Source: an uncultured Lachnospiraceae bacterium (GTDB lineage Bacteria > Bacillota > Clostridia > Lachnospirales > Lachnospiraceae). From it: a stretch of DNA of 64,000 bases. Position 1 is the first letter of the stretch. Each line of letters begins with the position of its first letter. This document shows positions 44,109-53,241 of the stretch, piece after piece. The stretch is from the NCBI GenBank assembly GCA_902788035.1, contig CADAIL010000003.1, positions 104,906-168,905 on the forward strand, written 5' to 3'. A program made the translations under genes and the position numbers. The notes below the pieces were generated by a model. It did not search any database. It was not told the origin of the DNA and worked only from the letters and a program-made list of their open reading frames with translations.

Positions 44109-47100
44109 TCATGAAGCCGAATAATCCGTATCACTCTTTACGATACCGAATTTTGTATACTGTCCAGAATCATCAGCAGTAAAAGTCAACTCTCTCTGCT
44201 TGACACCGAATACTTCTATTCCGTCTTTCGTTTCCCAATACTGCTGAATAACAGCTTTGGAGCCATCAATGTAACCAGTAATATCTGCATAACCAAGCCA
44301 ACCGTCAAGTACGCCTTTAGGCTTGAACACCTTGCCTGCAGTCAATGTGACCGTAGAATAACTCCTATTCTCGGGTGCGATTGTCATGCTTGCCACAATT
44401 TTAGCGACCTTATTGTCTGTTCGCACCATGAATCCCGCTTTGGAATAGCACAGGTCGTCAGTATCAGTTATGGTCCAGGCAGTACCGATTCTATAATCAT
44501 CTAAGAAGTAGGTGTAATGTGTATATGGTCTCAGATAGCCATCCGGCACTTCTTTGAGATAGTATACCGTATCCTTTTGAGGTACCATTGCTGTGCCGTC
44601 AACATCATAACCATTGCTATAGCTCCAAGCGTCCTTGTTGCTGTCCTTAATATAAGCGTAGCTATAGGCCTTACCGCCCTTATCCTTTGGATCTTCCTCT
44701 CCGGAGTAATCTAATGCCTTAGCTGCCGCTGCATTGAAGCCTGAAGACTTGCCAGCATAGTCGCTATAGTAGCCGCCATAGAGTTTATCTGTTGCAGTCA
44801 GAGCATGAATATCAAATTTCTTTTTCTGACCATATGCAACGCCATTAACAGCCATCGGATATCGTTCAACGGAGCAATCACCGGAGTGATATACATAGAA
44901 GACACCCTTGTAGCTATTGGTATAGGCAGCGCTGTAGATAGTGTTAGACTTGTCAAAGCTGCCGTTCACCTTCATGCCGTTATTAGAGTCAACCGTACCA
45001 GGTGTAGAAGTCTCGCCCGTCTTGTAACTAACGGCATCCGGTACTACCTGTTCAAACACAAATCCTTCCGGCATGTCCGTACCGCCAAGCTCCTCAACGG
45101 AATAATCTGCTCCCCTTCCAACATTAGGGAAGTAGATCCTCCAGCCAGCTTTGATGCTGATCGTGGCGCTTTTACCGCCCTGAACGTTGTCGAACCAATA
45201 GTAGCCTGTATTACCAGCTTGGGCGGTTGCATCGGTAACAACAAGTCCGTCTGTCGTCCGCGCGATAGCATTCGGCAACTGGATTAGGTTTTCGAGGTCA
45301 GCATTCGGATCCTTCACAACAACGAACCAGAACCCGTCAATATCCCGATTATAACCTTCTTCATTCGAATACTTCGCATAGGTGTTCTCCATGTTTACCG
45401 TAAACTTAAACATGGCATCCGCCGGAGCATCCGAACCTGTAACCTGCTTGCTGACTAAAAGCCTGCTTCGACGATCATTATATGCATGCAGTATATTAGA
45501 ACCGCTCTGTTCAACATACAGGTTGCCACCGAACTTGTAATATTTCTTTCCGCCTGATGTTTTGGTCTTATTATTTCCCAGAGTCTTAATTTCAGCCGGG
45601 AAGCCCTCTGCATTCATCTGCTCATCTGTAACCTCTATGAGCATGGTGTTTCTGCCATCGATGACCATGGGGTGATATACATCGGCGGTCAAATCCCAGT
45701 ACCAGCTGAGTTCAGCAGGTTCTGTAACTGTATAATCATGACCGGATGATTTCACGGTAACATTATCTCCGGAGACAGTCATAAAACCACAGGATATATA
45801 CAGCTCGGTCGTTGGCGACTGTGTCCACTCATGGGCGCCAGTTTTTTCCGGCTCACCCATAACGACTGGAATATAATTCGCACCATCCTTAGTAATTGTA
45901 AGGGTAGTTTCTGACGCTTCCTTGGCATCCAGCTCATTATGCCATTTTTTCTGGACCGTGATCTTCTGATCCTGCAGAAGCATAGCCTTTGAGTTTATAC
46001 CACCCACAGGCGGATCTGAATATGTATCGTCGCCGTATTTATATGTCGTGGACAGATGCGTGTTGGTCAGAACATTGTATGTCACGGAACTAGCATTACT
46101 GATTCGACTTAACAACTGGTCTGTCGTATAGCTCGGACTGCCGCTCTCCGGCGCCCAGGTTCCGCTATTTGCCGTCTGACCTGATGTATATCCGTATTTA
46201 ACACCATTTACCTCAACGACAAGCTGTTCACGTGTAGCATCATCCAGCTCATTAAGCCTCCAGCCTTCAATATTGTTATTCAGGTTGGCAAGAAGGTCGT
46301 AAGCATCCTGCGTAGGCCATACGGTGAACTCAAGAGAGTAGACCGTTCCGTCCGCCAGAACACCTGCCGGAGACAGATCCCATGTCACACCGTTACTGGA
46401 AGAGTAACCTGCACTGGGAGCCTCATCCCATGGCCGCTCCGTTCCACCTTTAGGCTTGATAAAGTATTCGAATCCGCCCGCAGTGCCGCTGACTGCTGCG
46501 CTGACATTTGCAAGGGTCGGGACACCATCATCAACAACGATATTGTTGGCACCAAGATCATTGACAATTGTTGTCGCAATATTTTCAAAAGCACTGACGA
46601 TGGCATCGTGGTTAGTGCCATCAACGAATTTGCCGTTAATCTGGTTTCCCTGATAACTGCCGTTCATCAGGTTCGTCAGACGAGTCTTACCCGGGTCGGT
46701 GGCACTGCCGCAATAGACGCCGTAAAAACGATTTTCGACTATCGTTGAGGCGTTATACGCATTCAAAAATGATAAAGTATAAGCATTCTGAACAAAATTA
46801 CCATCAGGAGGAGCCACATAACCAGGATTAGTCTTGGGACCGCCATCACTATTATAATTTGTATAATAGCCGTTCGGGTCGCCATCCGTCACGAAGATAA
46901 TATAGGTCTTGTTCTTGTTTAAATTGGCATTTGAGGAAACCCCTTTCGCGCGATCGTAGCCGCCATACAGGCCAGCCTGCCAGCAGGTGCCCCATCCATC
47001 CGGATTATGCCCCCAACTCCAGGCCGAAAGACCATTCACATAATTCAGCATATCAGTTTTAGATGTTGTCCATGATCTGCCATCGACATAGTTTGCGCCA

Positions 47101-48884
47101 TTCGCAAACTCGACCGCAGTGAAATTAATCAGGTTCTGATTAGCCCCTGTTCCGGGATTGAGCGTATTTATCAGAGTAGTGAGCGCATCCTTAGCCGCAT
47201 CCATACGTGAATCGCCGCCGTCTATGTCGTAAGTCATACTGTAGGTACGGTCCATGACGATAATGACGTTCGCTCCGATTTTTGTGGTGGAAGTATCTTT
47301 CTGGCCGGTGATATCAAGACGGACTGTGTAAGTACCATCATCATTACGTGTAACACTTTTTTTCGTTATCGGGCCTTTTACAGTCGTCGGATCTGATGGC
47401 GGCGGGGTGGGAGTGGCTGCTTTCCTGACATAATAAGCATATATGTCCGCATCACTCTCAATGGTCATTGTCTGTACCGCAGTCTGGTCACCCTCACCTG
47501 TAGGTACATTCGCCTGCATTGTCCATGTAGTGGCACCGCTTTCTCCGGTCACTTTCGTAAGAGTATTGGAAGCAAGAGAATATTCAGTGTTACCCTTTTT
47601 ATAGGTAGCGCTGCCATACATATAACCGTCAAAAATAACATCAAGGCTCATTGTTGCAGCATTGGAGTCCAGGGAGGCGGTATCTGTAAACTCGTTAAAT
47701 GTATCTCCCTCCTGATATCCCCAATGGATTTCAGCACTTTGCTCATTGCCCTGAGCGTCTGTCCACACAACCGCGTAAACCGAGAACGAATCCGCCACGA
47801 ACTCGACGCCGTTCTCAGTGAACTTTGCGCCTTCCACCTCGTTGCTCGTTCCGTCATCTGCGATATGAATCAGCTTGTAGCTCTTTGTCATGTCGAGAGG
47901 CGTGTTGATGGTGACAGCTACTCCCTTAGACGGCTGCTGCTCATCTCCATCCTCATTGTAGAAGGAGATCTCATACGCAGCTACAACTTCGTCTGAAGAA
48001 GCTCCGACCAGCGCTTCTTCGCCGTCCTCGTTTGCTCCGTTTGTCACATCGCTCGCTTCCATGGCAACGCCTTCAGCAAATGCGCCCTTAGGTGCAACGA
48101 CCTCAATATTGACCTTCTCTTCGTTCAGGTTAAAGCGCTTATTGCCCTTTCTGTCTGTCTCCGCGGTCGCGCGAATAAGACCGTCGTCCTCAAGACCGGC
48201 GATCACATATGTATAAGCCTTCTTCTCAGTGAAAGTGAATGTCGGCTCTGTTCCCCTCTGGATTTTCTTGACCTTGTTATCAATTCTGCCGATGAAGTAG
48301 GAAGAAGCTTCAAGTCCATCGACCGTCACTGTGATATCGGACGTATTGATGTGCTTGATCTCCTTGCCCTTCTTGTCATAGAAGTGAAGCTCAAGGCCAT
48401 ACAGGCCGGCAATGGATTTTCCGTAGTTCTTTTTAGCGATCGCATCTTCATATGCGCTCACATCTACGATATCCGCCGTCATGACAGAGCCCTTGGCAGC
48501 TCTCTTTGCCGGCACAACAGCACTTACGCTGAGACCGGTAAGCTGAGCATCAAAATGCATCTTGGATCCGGACGGTACACCCTGTGCCGTGAAAGAGAGA
48601 GTCTCCGTGTAGCCTGTCAGTTCTTCGGGATCTGCCTCCTCGAGTTCATCGACAGCGCCTTCTACTATGGCTGCGTCTTCACTGTTCTCGATATCCGGCA
48701 CCTCGGCCGCCTCTTCCACGACCTCACCGCTCACATCTGCCGCTTCCTCCACAATTGCCTCTGCCTGATCTTCAATCATGACATCCGATTCGGCTGCGAA
48801 AGCCGATACGGGCAGCATGGTCACGATCATTATTGAGGCAATGATAAGAGAAAGGAGTTTCTTGGTAACCTTTTTGGATTTCAT
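44109..48884 (-). CDS. Giant vWA-domain surface protein, intact (right cassette)
   Basis: 1591 aa from MKSKKVTKKLLSLIIASIM; AAGGAGGGG precedes the ATG. Signal peptide with cleavage near AFA-AE. An acidic stretch (about 35-90) leads into an N-terminal adhesin-like region (about 90-520), including a Pro-rich hinge PTPPPSDP. The vWA domain (about 530-770) has a modified MIDAS, DRTYS, in VIIVMDRTYSM, and FVTDGDPNGYY. Cna-B/SpaA-like beta domains follow, then the shared C-terminal module (FYVYHSGDCS, LYGGYYSDYA, DTVYYLKEVPDGYLRPY). It ends GIVKSDTDYSAS with no LPXTG motif or membrane helix, so surface retention must be by another route. First gene of the right cassette. Confidence 0.88.
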   Translation of the reverse strand: MKSKKVTKKLLSLIIASIMIVTMLPVSAFAAESDVMIEDQAEAIVEEAADVSGEVVEEAAEVPDIENSEDAAIVEGAVDELEEADPEELTGYTETLSFTAQGVPSGSKMHFDAQLTGLSVSAVVPAKRAAKGSVMTADIVDVSAYEDAIAKKNYGKSIAGLYGLELHFYDKKGKEIKHINTSDITVTVDGLEASSYFIGRIDNKVKKIQRGTEPTFTFTEKKAYTYVIAGLEDDGLIRATAETDRKGNKRFNLNEEKVNIEVVAPKGAFAEGVAMEASDVTNGANEDGEEALVGASSDEVVAAYEISFYNEDGDEQQPSKGVAVTINTPLDMTKSYKLIHIADDGTSNEVEGAKFTENGVEFVADSFSVYAVVWTDAQGNEQSAEIHWGYQEGDTFNEFTDTASLDSNAATMSLDVIFDGYMYGSATYKKGNTEYSLASNTLTKVTGESGATTWTMQANVPTGEGDQTAVQTMTIESDADIYAYYVRKAATPTPPPSDPTTVKGPITKKSVTRNDDGTYTVRLDITGQKDTSTTKIGANVIIVMDRTYSMTYDIDGGDSRMDAAKDALTTLINTLNPGTGANQNLINFTAVEFANGANYVDGRSWTTSKTDMLNYVNGLSAWSWGHNPDGWGTCWQAGLYGGYDRAKGVSSNANLNKNKTYIIFVTDGDPNGYYTNYNSDGGPKTNPGYVAPPDGNFVQNAYTLSFLNAYNASTIVENRFYGVYCGSATDPGKTRLTNLMNGSYQGNQINGKFVDGTNHDAIVSAFENIATTIVNDLGANNIVVDDGVPTLANVSAAVSGTAGGFEYFIKPKGGTERPWDEAPSAGYSSSNGVTWDLSPAGVLADGTVYSLEFTVWPTQDAYDLLANLNNNIEGWRLNELDDATREQLVVEVNGVKYGYTSGQTANSGTWAPESGSPSYTTDQLLSRISNASSVTYNVLTNTHLSTTYKYGDDTYSDPPVGGINSKAMLLQDQKITVQKKWHNELDAKEASETTLTITKDGANYIPVVMGEPEKTGAHEWTQSPTTELYISCGFMTVSGDNVTVKSSGHDYTVTEPAELSWYWDLTADVYHPMVIDGRNTMLIEVTDEQMNAEGFPAEIKTLGNNKTKTSGGKKYYKFGGNLYVEQSGSNILHAYNDRRSRLLVSKQVTGSDAPADAMFKFTVNMENTYAKYSNEEGYNRDIDGFWFVVVKDPNADLENLIQLPNAIARTTDGLVVTDATAQAGNTGYYWFDNVQGGKSATISIKAGWRIYFPNVGRGADYSVEELGGTDMPEGFVFEQVVPDAVSYKTGETSTPGTVDSNNGMKVNGSFDKSNTIYSAAYTNSYKGVFYVYHSGDCSVERYPMAVNGVAYGQKKKFDIHALTATDKLYGGYYSDYAGKSSGFNAAAAKALDYSGEEDPKDKGGKAYSYAYIKDSNKDAWSYSNGYDVDGTAMVPQKDTVYYLKEVPDGYLRPYTHYTYFLDDYRIGTAWTITDTDDLCYSKAGFMVRTDNKVAKIVASMTIAPENRSYSTVTLTAGKVFKPKGVLDGWLGYADITGYIDGSKAVIQQYWETKDGIEVFGVKQRELTFTADDSGQYTKFGIVKSDTDYSAS

Positions 48885-48985
48885 ATTTAAACCCCTCCTT
48901 ATAATTTGCCCTGTCCCGGCAGATGTCATTCATTTATTAACATCTCCGGCACTGCTCCATGGTAAAAATATATAGACTTAGAAAT

Positions 48986-49014
48986 ATTATATTATTGGTG
49001 ATTGTCCTTGTCAA
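48986..49014 (-). promoter_or_regulatory. Consensus sigma-A promoter of the right cassette
   Basis: Minus strand TTGACA (49009-49014), exactly 17 bp, TATAAT (48986-48991): a perfect consensus. A ~95-nt 5' UTR follows. The left cassette has no equivalent. Confidence 0.85.
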
Positions 49015-49152
49015 TTCATACATAGAGTTTTCACAGCTAACCTCAGTCTATAGCATCATTTACAGATTACTTGCTCTATAAGAATGTAACGTTAGCCCGG
49101 TCTTGAGTCCGTCTACTTACTGCGCTGATTGGACATATTCACGGTTGCCTTA

Positions 49153-50028
49153 CTACAGCCGCATTCGCGAGAGCTCATTTGCAAGTGCTGCAAATTCCGG
49201 CAATCCCAGCTTCTCTCCTCTCACCGTCGGCGAAAGCCCGCACCGTTCAATAGCGCCGGCCAGCTCCTCCTTCGTAAAATCAAATTCCTGAAAGTGGGAA
49301 AGCCCGTTCAGCAGCGTCTTTCTCCGCTCGTTGAACGATGCCCTGATCACTGCAAAAAGCATCTTTTCGTCAAACACCCCGACCGGCGGCTCTCCGTAGA
49401 GCTCCATGTGAACGATTGCGCTGTCAACATGCGGTCTCGGCATGAACGAGGACGGCGGCACGATGAAGGATATCTCCGGCTTTGTATAATACTGGACCGC
49501 AAGAGAAAGCGCTCCGTACTCCTTTGAGCCCGGACCGGTCACCATGCGCTCCGCGACCTCTTTCTGCACCATGACAGTGAGGTCACTGATCGGCGCACCG
49601 CTCTCGAGCAGTGCCATGAGGATCGGTGTTGTAATATAATAGGGAAGATTGGCGCAGATCTTGATCGGCTTACCCCCGTTCTTTTCATCCGCTATTTTCT
49701 GGATGTCCGTTTTCAGAATATCTGCCGGGAGAACTTCCACATTGTCCCATCCTGAGAGAGTATCCTCAAGAATCGGTATCAGCTTCTGGTCGATCTCAAC
49801 GGCGATGACCCTGCCGGCATAGGTCGCAAGATATTGGGTCAGAGTTCCGATTCCCGGGCCGATTTCCAGGACAAAATCATCTTTCGTGATACCCGCCGTG
49901 TCCACGATCGACTCGAGAACACCCGTATCGATCAGGAAATTCTGACCATACTTCTTGCGGAAAGAAAATCCATATTTTTTAAGTACTGCGCTGCATCTTC
50001 CGGGATTGCCCAAATACGGCTCCGCCAT
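49153..50028 (-). CDS. rsmA: 16S rRNA dimethyladenosine transferase
   Basis: Dimethylates two adjacent adenosines at the 3' end of 16S rRNA during 30S maturation. It is 291 aa. Motifs: KKYGQNFLID near residue 30, SAM-binding LEIGPGIGTLTQYL (about 54-67), AVEIDQKLIPIL, and catalytic NLPYY near 122 in ICANLPYYITTP. The helical C-terminal domain (VIRASFNERRKTL) contacts rRNA. RBS GGAG precedes the ATG. It marks the right boundary of the island and follows the TPR-ATPase gene by 118 bp, which contains a GAGCC-GAAA-GGCTC hairpin. Confidence 0.96.
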   Translation of the reverse strand: MAEPYLGNPGRCSAVLKKYGFSFRKKYGQNFLIDTGVLESIVDTAGITKDDFVLEIGPGIGTLTQYLATYAGRVIAVEIDQKLIPILEDTLSGWDNVEVLPADILKTDIQKIADEKNGGKPIKICANLPYYITTPILMALLESGAPISDLTVMVQKEVAERMVTGPGSKEYGALSLAVQYYTKPEISFIVPPSSFMPRPHVDSAIVHMELYGEPPVGVFDEKMLFAVIRASFNERRKTLLNGLSHFQEFDFTKEELAGAIERCGLSPTVRGEKLGLPEFAALANELSRMRL

Positions 50029-50146
50029 CTGTTAACTCCTTCCTGTTACTGAACATCCAAGCACACTGCCTGCAAGGCAGATGCGGTAGTTCTCTTTCTG
50101 AGATAAAAGAGACGGCGCCTCTCCTTGTTCAGAGCCTTTCGGCTCC

Positions 50147-52861
50147 TTAAAATGCGAAATCTTTTTCACGGAGAATAATTCTCCCGTCAGCCCCGACCTG
50201 ATTTTTTCCGAACAGCGGGAACTTTTTACTCCTGGATCTTGATATTGCCTTATCAATCATATCCCGGACCATTCCGACCGTGACCGGTTCCGAATCCTTC
50301 TGGTTCTCGCCAATCATTGTGTAGAGTGCGAGAGTCGCCATCTCATCGAATGAATATCCGTTTTCCTGCGCGTAGGTCTTTCCGAATGTAACCAGCTCGT
50401 CATTGGTGAACACCGGGATCGTGATCCTCGATGTGAATTTTGCTGCAAATTCAGGATACATGTCAAGCAGGGCTTTCATATCCTGCTTCTCGTCCTCCAG
50501 GATTACGACCATATCGTCTGTGCGGAACTCCATCGCCCGGTTCAGCTTATCGACCGTGTCAGCCGCAAGTTCACCGGCTCCCTCAATGATGAGGAATCCT
50601 CCGGCCATCTTCTTGACGATGGCTGCGGCGTCTTTCTGGTTAAAGTCGCTCGCAATGATTTTGGCCGACTTAACAGCCGTGATATTGAGATCCTTACAGA
50701 CTGCGAGGACCAGACTGTCTGCCAGTTTCGTTTTTCCGGATCCTCTTCTTCCTACAATGAGAACATTGCCTGATTTGGATGTGCGGTCGCCGGAATTATT
50801 GTGGATGTCTGCGATCGCAAGTGATACCTGTTCCCCGATTCCGGGAATAGAGGAGAAATATGTGAACAGTTTTCTCTCAGTCTCATCCAGAGTTCTGGGA
50901 ACTATATCCATGCGGTCGATCATATCCGGCTCGTCGAGCAGATGATCGATGATGCTGTTTTTGTTCTCAGATACTGCTTCTTTTGGCTCGGGTGCTTCCC
51001 GGACAACATCGGCCGCATTGGCAGCTTCCTTGCTCGCGGCAGTCGATTCGGACGGCTGCCCGTAGTTCTTCACCGGTGTCTCATCCGTTTTCCTGACAAC
51101 GTTTATGAAACCGCCCTCAGATGTCTCCGTCACGCCGGCAAACAGTCTCTCGGAGAGCTCTGCCACATTTTCATAAGCCGATGTGTTGTCGTCAGCCGGA
51201 ATTTCCTGTGTCCCAGCTGCCTCAGACACGATCTTGACCGCAGCCTCCTCGGGGTCGGGGATGCGGAAATCTTCTTTGTTTTCTGTTCTTTTCGTCCGAA
51301 CAGTTTTTGAATCTTCCGCCCTGCTTCCAGCTAGATTTTCAAGTTCCCTTCCGAAGTTGAACTCTCGTGTCAGACCGAGGGATTCATCCGTCTCCATGCC
51401 GATGAGATCTTGACCATCCGGCTCCGCAAGGCTTCCTCTTCCGCTGTCAGACTTCCATTCCTCGCCAACTGCCACGGCGCCCGCTTCTTCTTTCGGTTCA
51501 TCCCCGGATGTGACGATCTCAATAACACCGTTCTTTTCTATATAGAAGACATTCGTATCATCTTCTGCGTCATCATCAGAAACTTCGTCTGTCTCTGATG
51601 TCACGTCCACAGCTTCCACGCTTACTTTATCCGTATCCGGCTCATCGGTAAGGTCCGTCTCTTCATTGGATTGCTCATCCGGTGCCGGACCTGCTGTCTC
51701 CGCCTTTGGGACCTCATCCGCCTCGTCTGTCTCTCCGTCAGAAGTTGCTGCCTGAACGGCCCTGGCCATCGAATTTTCGGTCTCGGCAAAGAGGGCTGCA
51801 AGATCAATATCTTCCTCATCGGCTGTAACCGCTGTTTCTTCAGCGACGGCATCTTCACGAGGCAAATCCTGTTTTCCGCTCTCCCAGGTCTCTTCGCCTG
51901 ACTGAGATCGGATTCCTGAAAATACCGCGCGGATACTGCTTGCAAGCTGATCCTGCATATCATTTCCGCCGGCATTCCTTCCGGAAATGCTCTGTCTTGC
52001 AGTCGGCCGAACATTTGGCATGCGGCTCTGTGACCTGGCCCCCTGAAGAGAGGCATCCGCTGCGGCGTTCATTTTCTCGATCATCTCGGCAGTGGTGACA
52101 CTTCCGGACTGTTCGTCCGTCTCTGTCTCTGTATCATTGCCGGATTCTTCACTTTTCGGAGCGGTCTCCTCATTGTCTTCGGCAGCGTCAAGAGCAGTCT
52201 TTGTCTCCTCTCGCAGCAGCGCTTCCCGCTCAGCAGCCTCTTTGGCAGCGGCAAGCCGGCTCTCATATTTGGCCTTCTGTGATTCGGAGAGGGGGGTGAG
52301 CTGCATTTTCAGTTCCATGGCGCGGGTGACGTAGCGCCCTTCGGCGAACCAGAGGATCATGTCATCGCACTCTTCAATGCAGCGCTGCTTCTGACCGTTC
52401 TTTTTGTAGAGTTTGGCCAGTTCATACGCCCATCGCTCGGTATACTCCCGCTCCTTATACTCTTTGAGAACGGCGATCTGCTCGTCAAGAGGTGCGTCCT
52501 CAGCCTTGAGCAGCTTATATTTCAGGACATAGCGCGAGGTGTCATGCTGAGCTGCCTGCTCGAACTCCGCATAGTATTTTTTCGCATCGGGCAGATTACC
52601 GGTCCTCAGCGACGTCTCTGTAAGACGATACAGAACCGTCTTGCTCTGCGGCGATCTGCGGTACGCGTACTTCAGGATCTCCATGCCGTCTTCATAGCGC
52701 TTGTTCGCCTCATAGATCTCACTGATCATACAGAGCGTCCGCGCACTCTTGACACGCCGCCAGTCGATCGTATCCGCTGTACGGGCAGCGCCGCGAAAAT
52801 CTCCGCTCTCCGCGCATGCACTTATCTGTTCAAGTTTGATTTTATATTCGGCCTTGTCCAC
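50147..52861 (-). CDS. TPR-acidic linker-ATPase protein of unknown function
   Basis: 904 aa. Residues 1-~210 are paired helices of TPR type (YEDGMEILKYAYRRSPQSK). About 215-630 is a low-complexity Glu/Asp/Ser/Thr-rich region with no predicted fold. About 640-890 is a P-loop domain: Walker A VGRRGSGKTKLAD near 700, and FLIIEGAGELAADT as a putative Walker B with only one acidic residue. A helical lid with NDELVTFGKTYAQENGYS, like AAA+ proteins of the SpoVK/CbbX type, follows. The start is GTG preceded by GAGGTG. It may be a cytoplasmic scaffold or AAA regulator; I do not recognise a named family. Confidence 0.7.
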   Translation of the reverse strand: MDKAEYKIKLEQISACAESGDFRGAARTADTIDWRRVKSARTLCMISEIYEANKRYEDGMEILKYAYRRSPQSKTVLYRLTETSLRTGNLPDAKKYYAEFEQAAQHDTSRYVLKYKLLKAEDAPLDEQIAVLKEYKEREYTERWAYELAKLYKKNGQKQRCIEECDDMILWFAEGRYVTRAMELKMQLTPLSESQKAKYESRLAAAKEAAEREALLREETKTALDAAEDNEETAPKSEESGNDTETETDEQSGSVTTAEMIEKMNAAADASLQGARSQSRMPNVRPTARQSISGRNAGGNDMQDQLASSIRAVFSGIRSQSGEETWESGKQDLPREDAVAEETAVTADEEDIDLAALFAETENSMARAVQAATSDGETDEADEVPKAETAGPAPDEQSNEETDLTDEPDTDKVSVEAVDVTSETDEVSDDDAEDDTNVFYIEKNGVIEIVTSGDEPKEEAGAVAVGEEWKSDSGRGSLAEPDGQDLIGMETDESLGLTREFNFGRELENLAGSRAEDSKTVRTKRTENKEDFRIPDPEEAAVKIVSEAAGTQEIPADDNTSAYENVAELSERLFAGVTETSEGGFINVVRKTDETPVKNYGQPSESTAASKEAANAADVVREAPEPKEAVSENKNSIIDHLLDEPDMIDRMDIVPRTLDETERKLFTYFSSIPGIGEQVSLAIADIHNNSGDRTSKSGNVLIVGRRGSGKTKLADSLVLAVCKDLNITAVKSAKIIASDFNQKDAAAIVKKMAGGFLIIEGAGELAADTVDKLNRAMEFRTDDMVVILEDEKQDMKALLDMYPEFAAKFTSRITIPVFTNDELVTFGKTYAQENGYSFDEMATLALYTMIGENQKDSEPVTVGMVRDMIDKAISRSRSKKFPLFGKNQVGADGRIILREKDFAF

Positions 52862-53010
52862 TTCTTCACCTCAAATTCGGGATTCGGGGCATTATTTTCG
52901 CCTCCCCGCGTCGGCATATTTTCCCATAATTATGAATAGTGTATCACACTCGCTATTTTCTGTCCACACAAAGAAAAAGCCGCACAGCTCACTGCAGGCA
53001 GCGCAGGTGA

Positions 53011-53208
53011 CAGTTCAGACGGGCTGCAGCGAAGTTCCTGAACACGGCCGCAAGCATCATCTTCATCGAAAAACGCAGGTCCTTTCTGTGAGCTTTAAAA
53101 AGGCTAAAGCCTTTTTGATCTCACAGGGAAGGACCTGCAATGCTTTTCTCACGAAGATGGATGCTTTGCTGCCGGTAAACGAACTTTGAGAATAGCCCGT
53201 CTGAACTG
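53011..53208. repeat. Family A dispersed palindromic repeat, copy A5
   Basis: Ends CAGTTCAGACGGGCTG and AGCCCGTCTGAACTG. Core arms are intact, but the inner region is replaced by an AAAAAGGCTAAAGCCTTTTT hairpin, a natural covariation/variant of the loop. It lies between the TPR-ATPase start and the glgP stop and may serve as terminator of glgP. Confidence 0.87.
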
Positions 53209-53241
53209 TTACCAGTGCACTATGCGCGAGAAGTTTTGTGT

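Noticed and set aside
41012..48884. A complete lasso-peptide cluster
   Set aside because: No asparagine-synthetase-like cyclase and no transglutaminase-like leader protease are encoded in the window.
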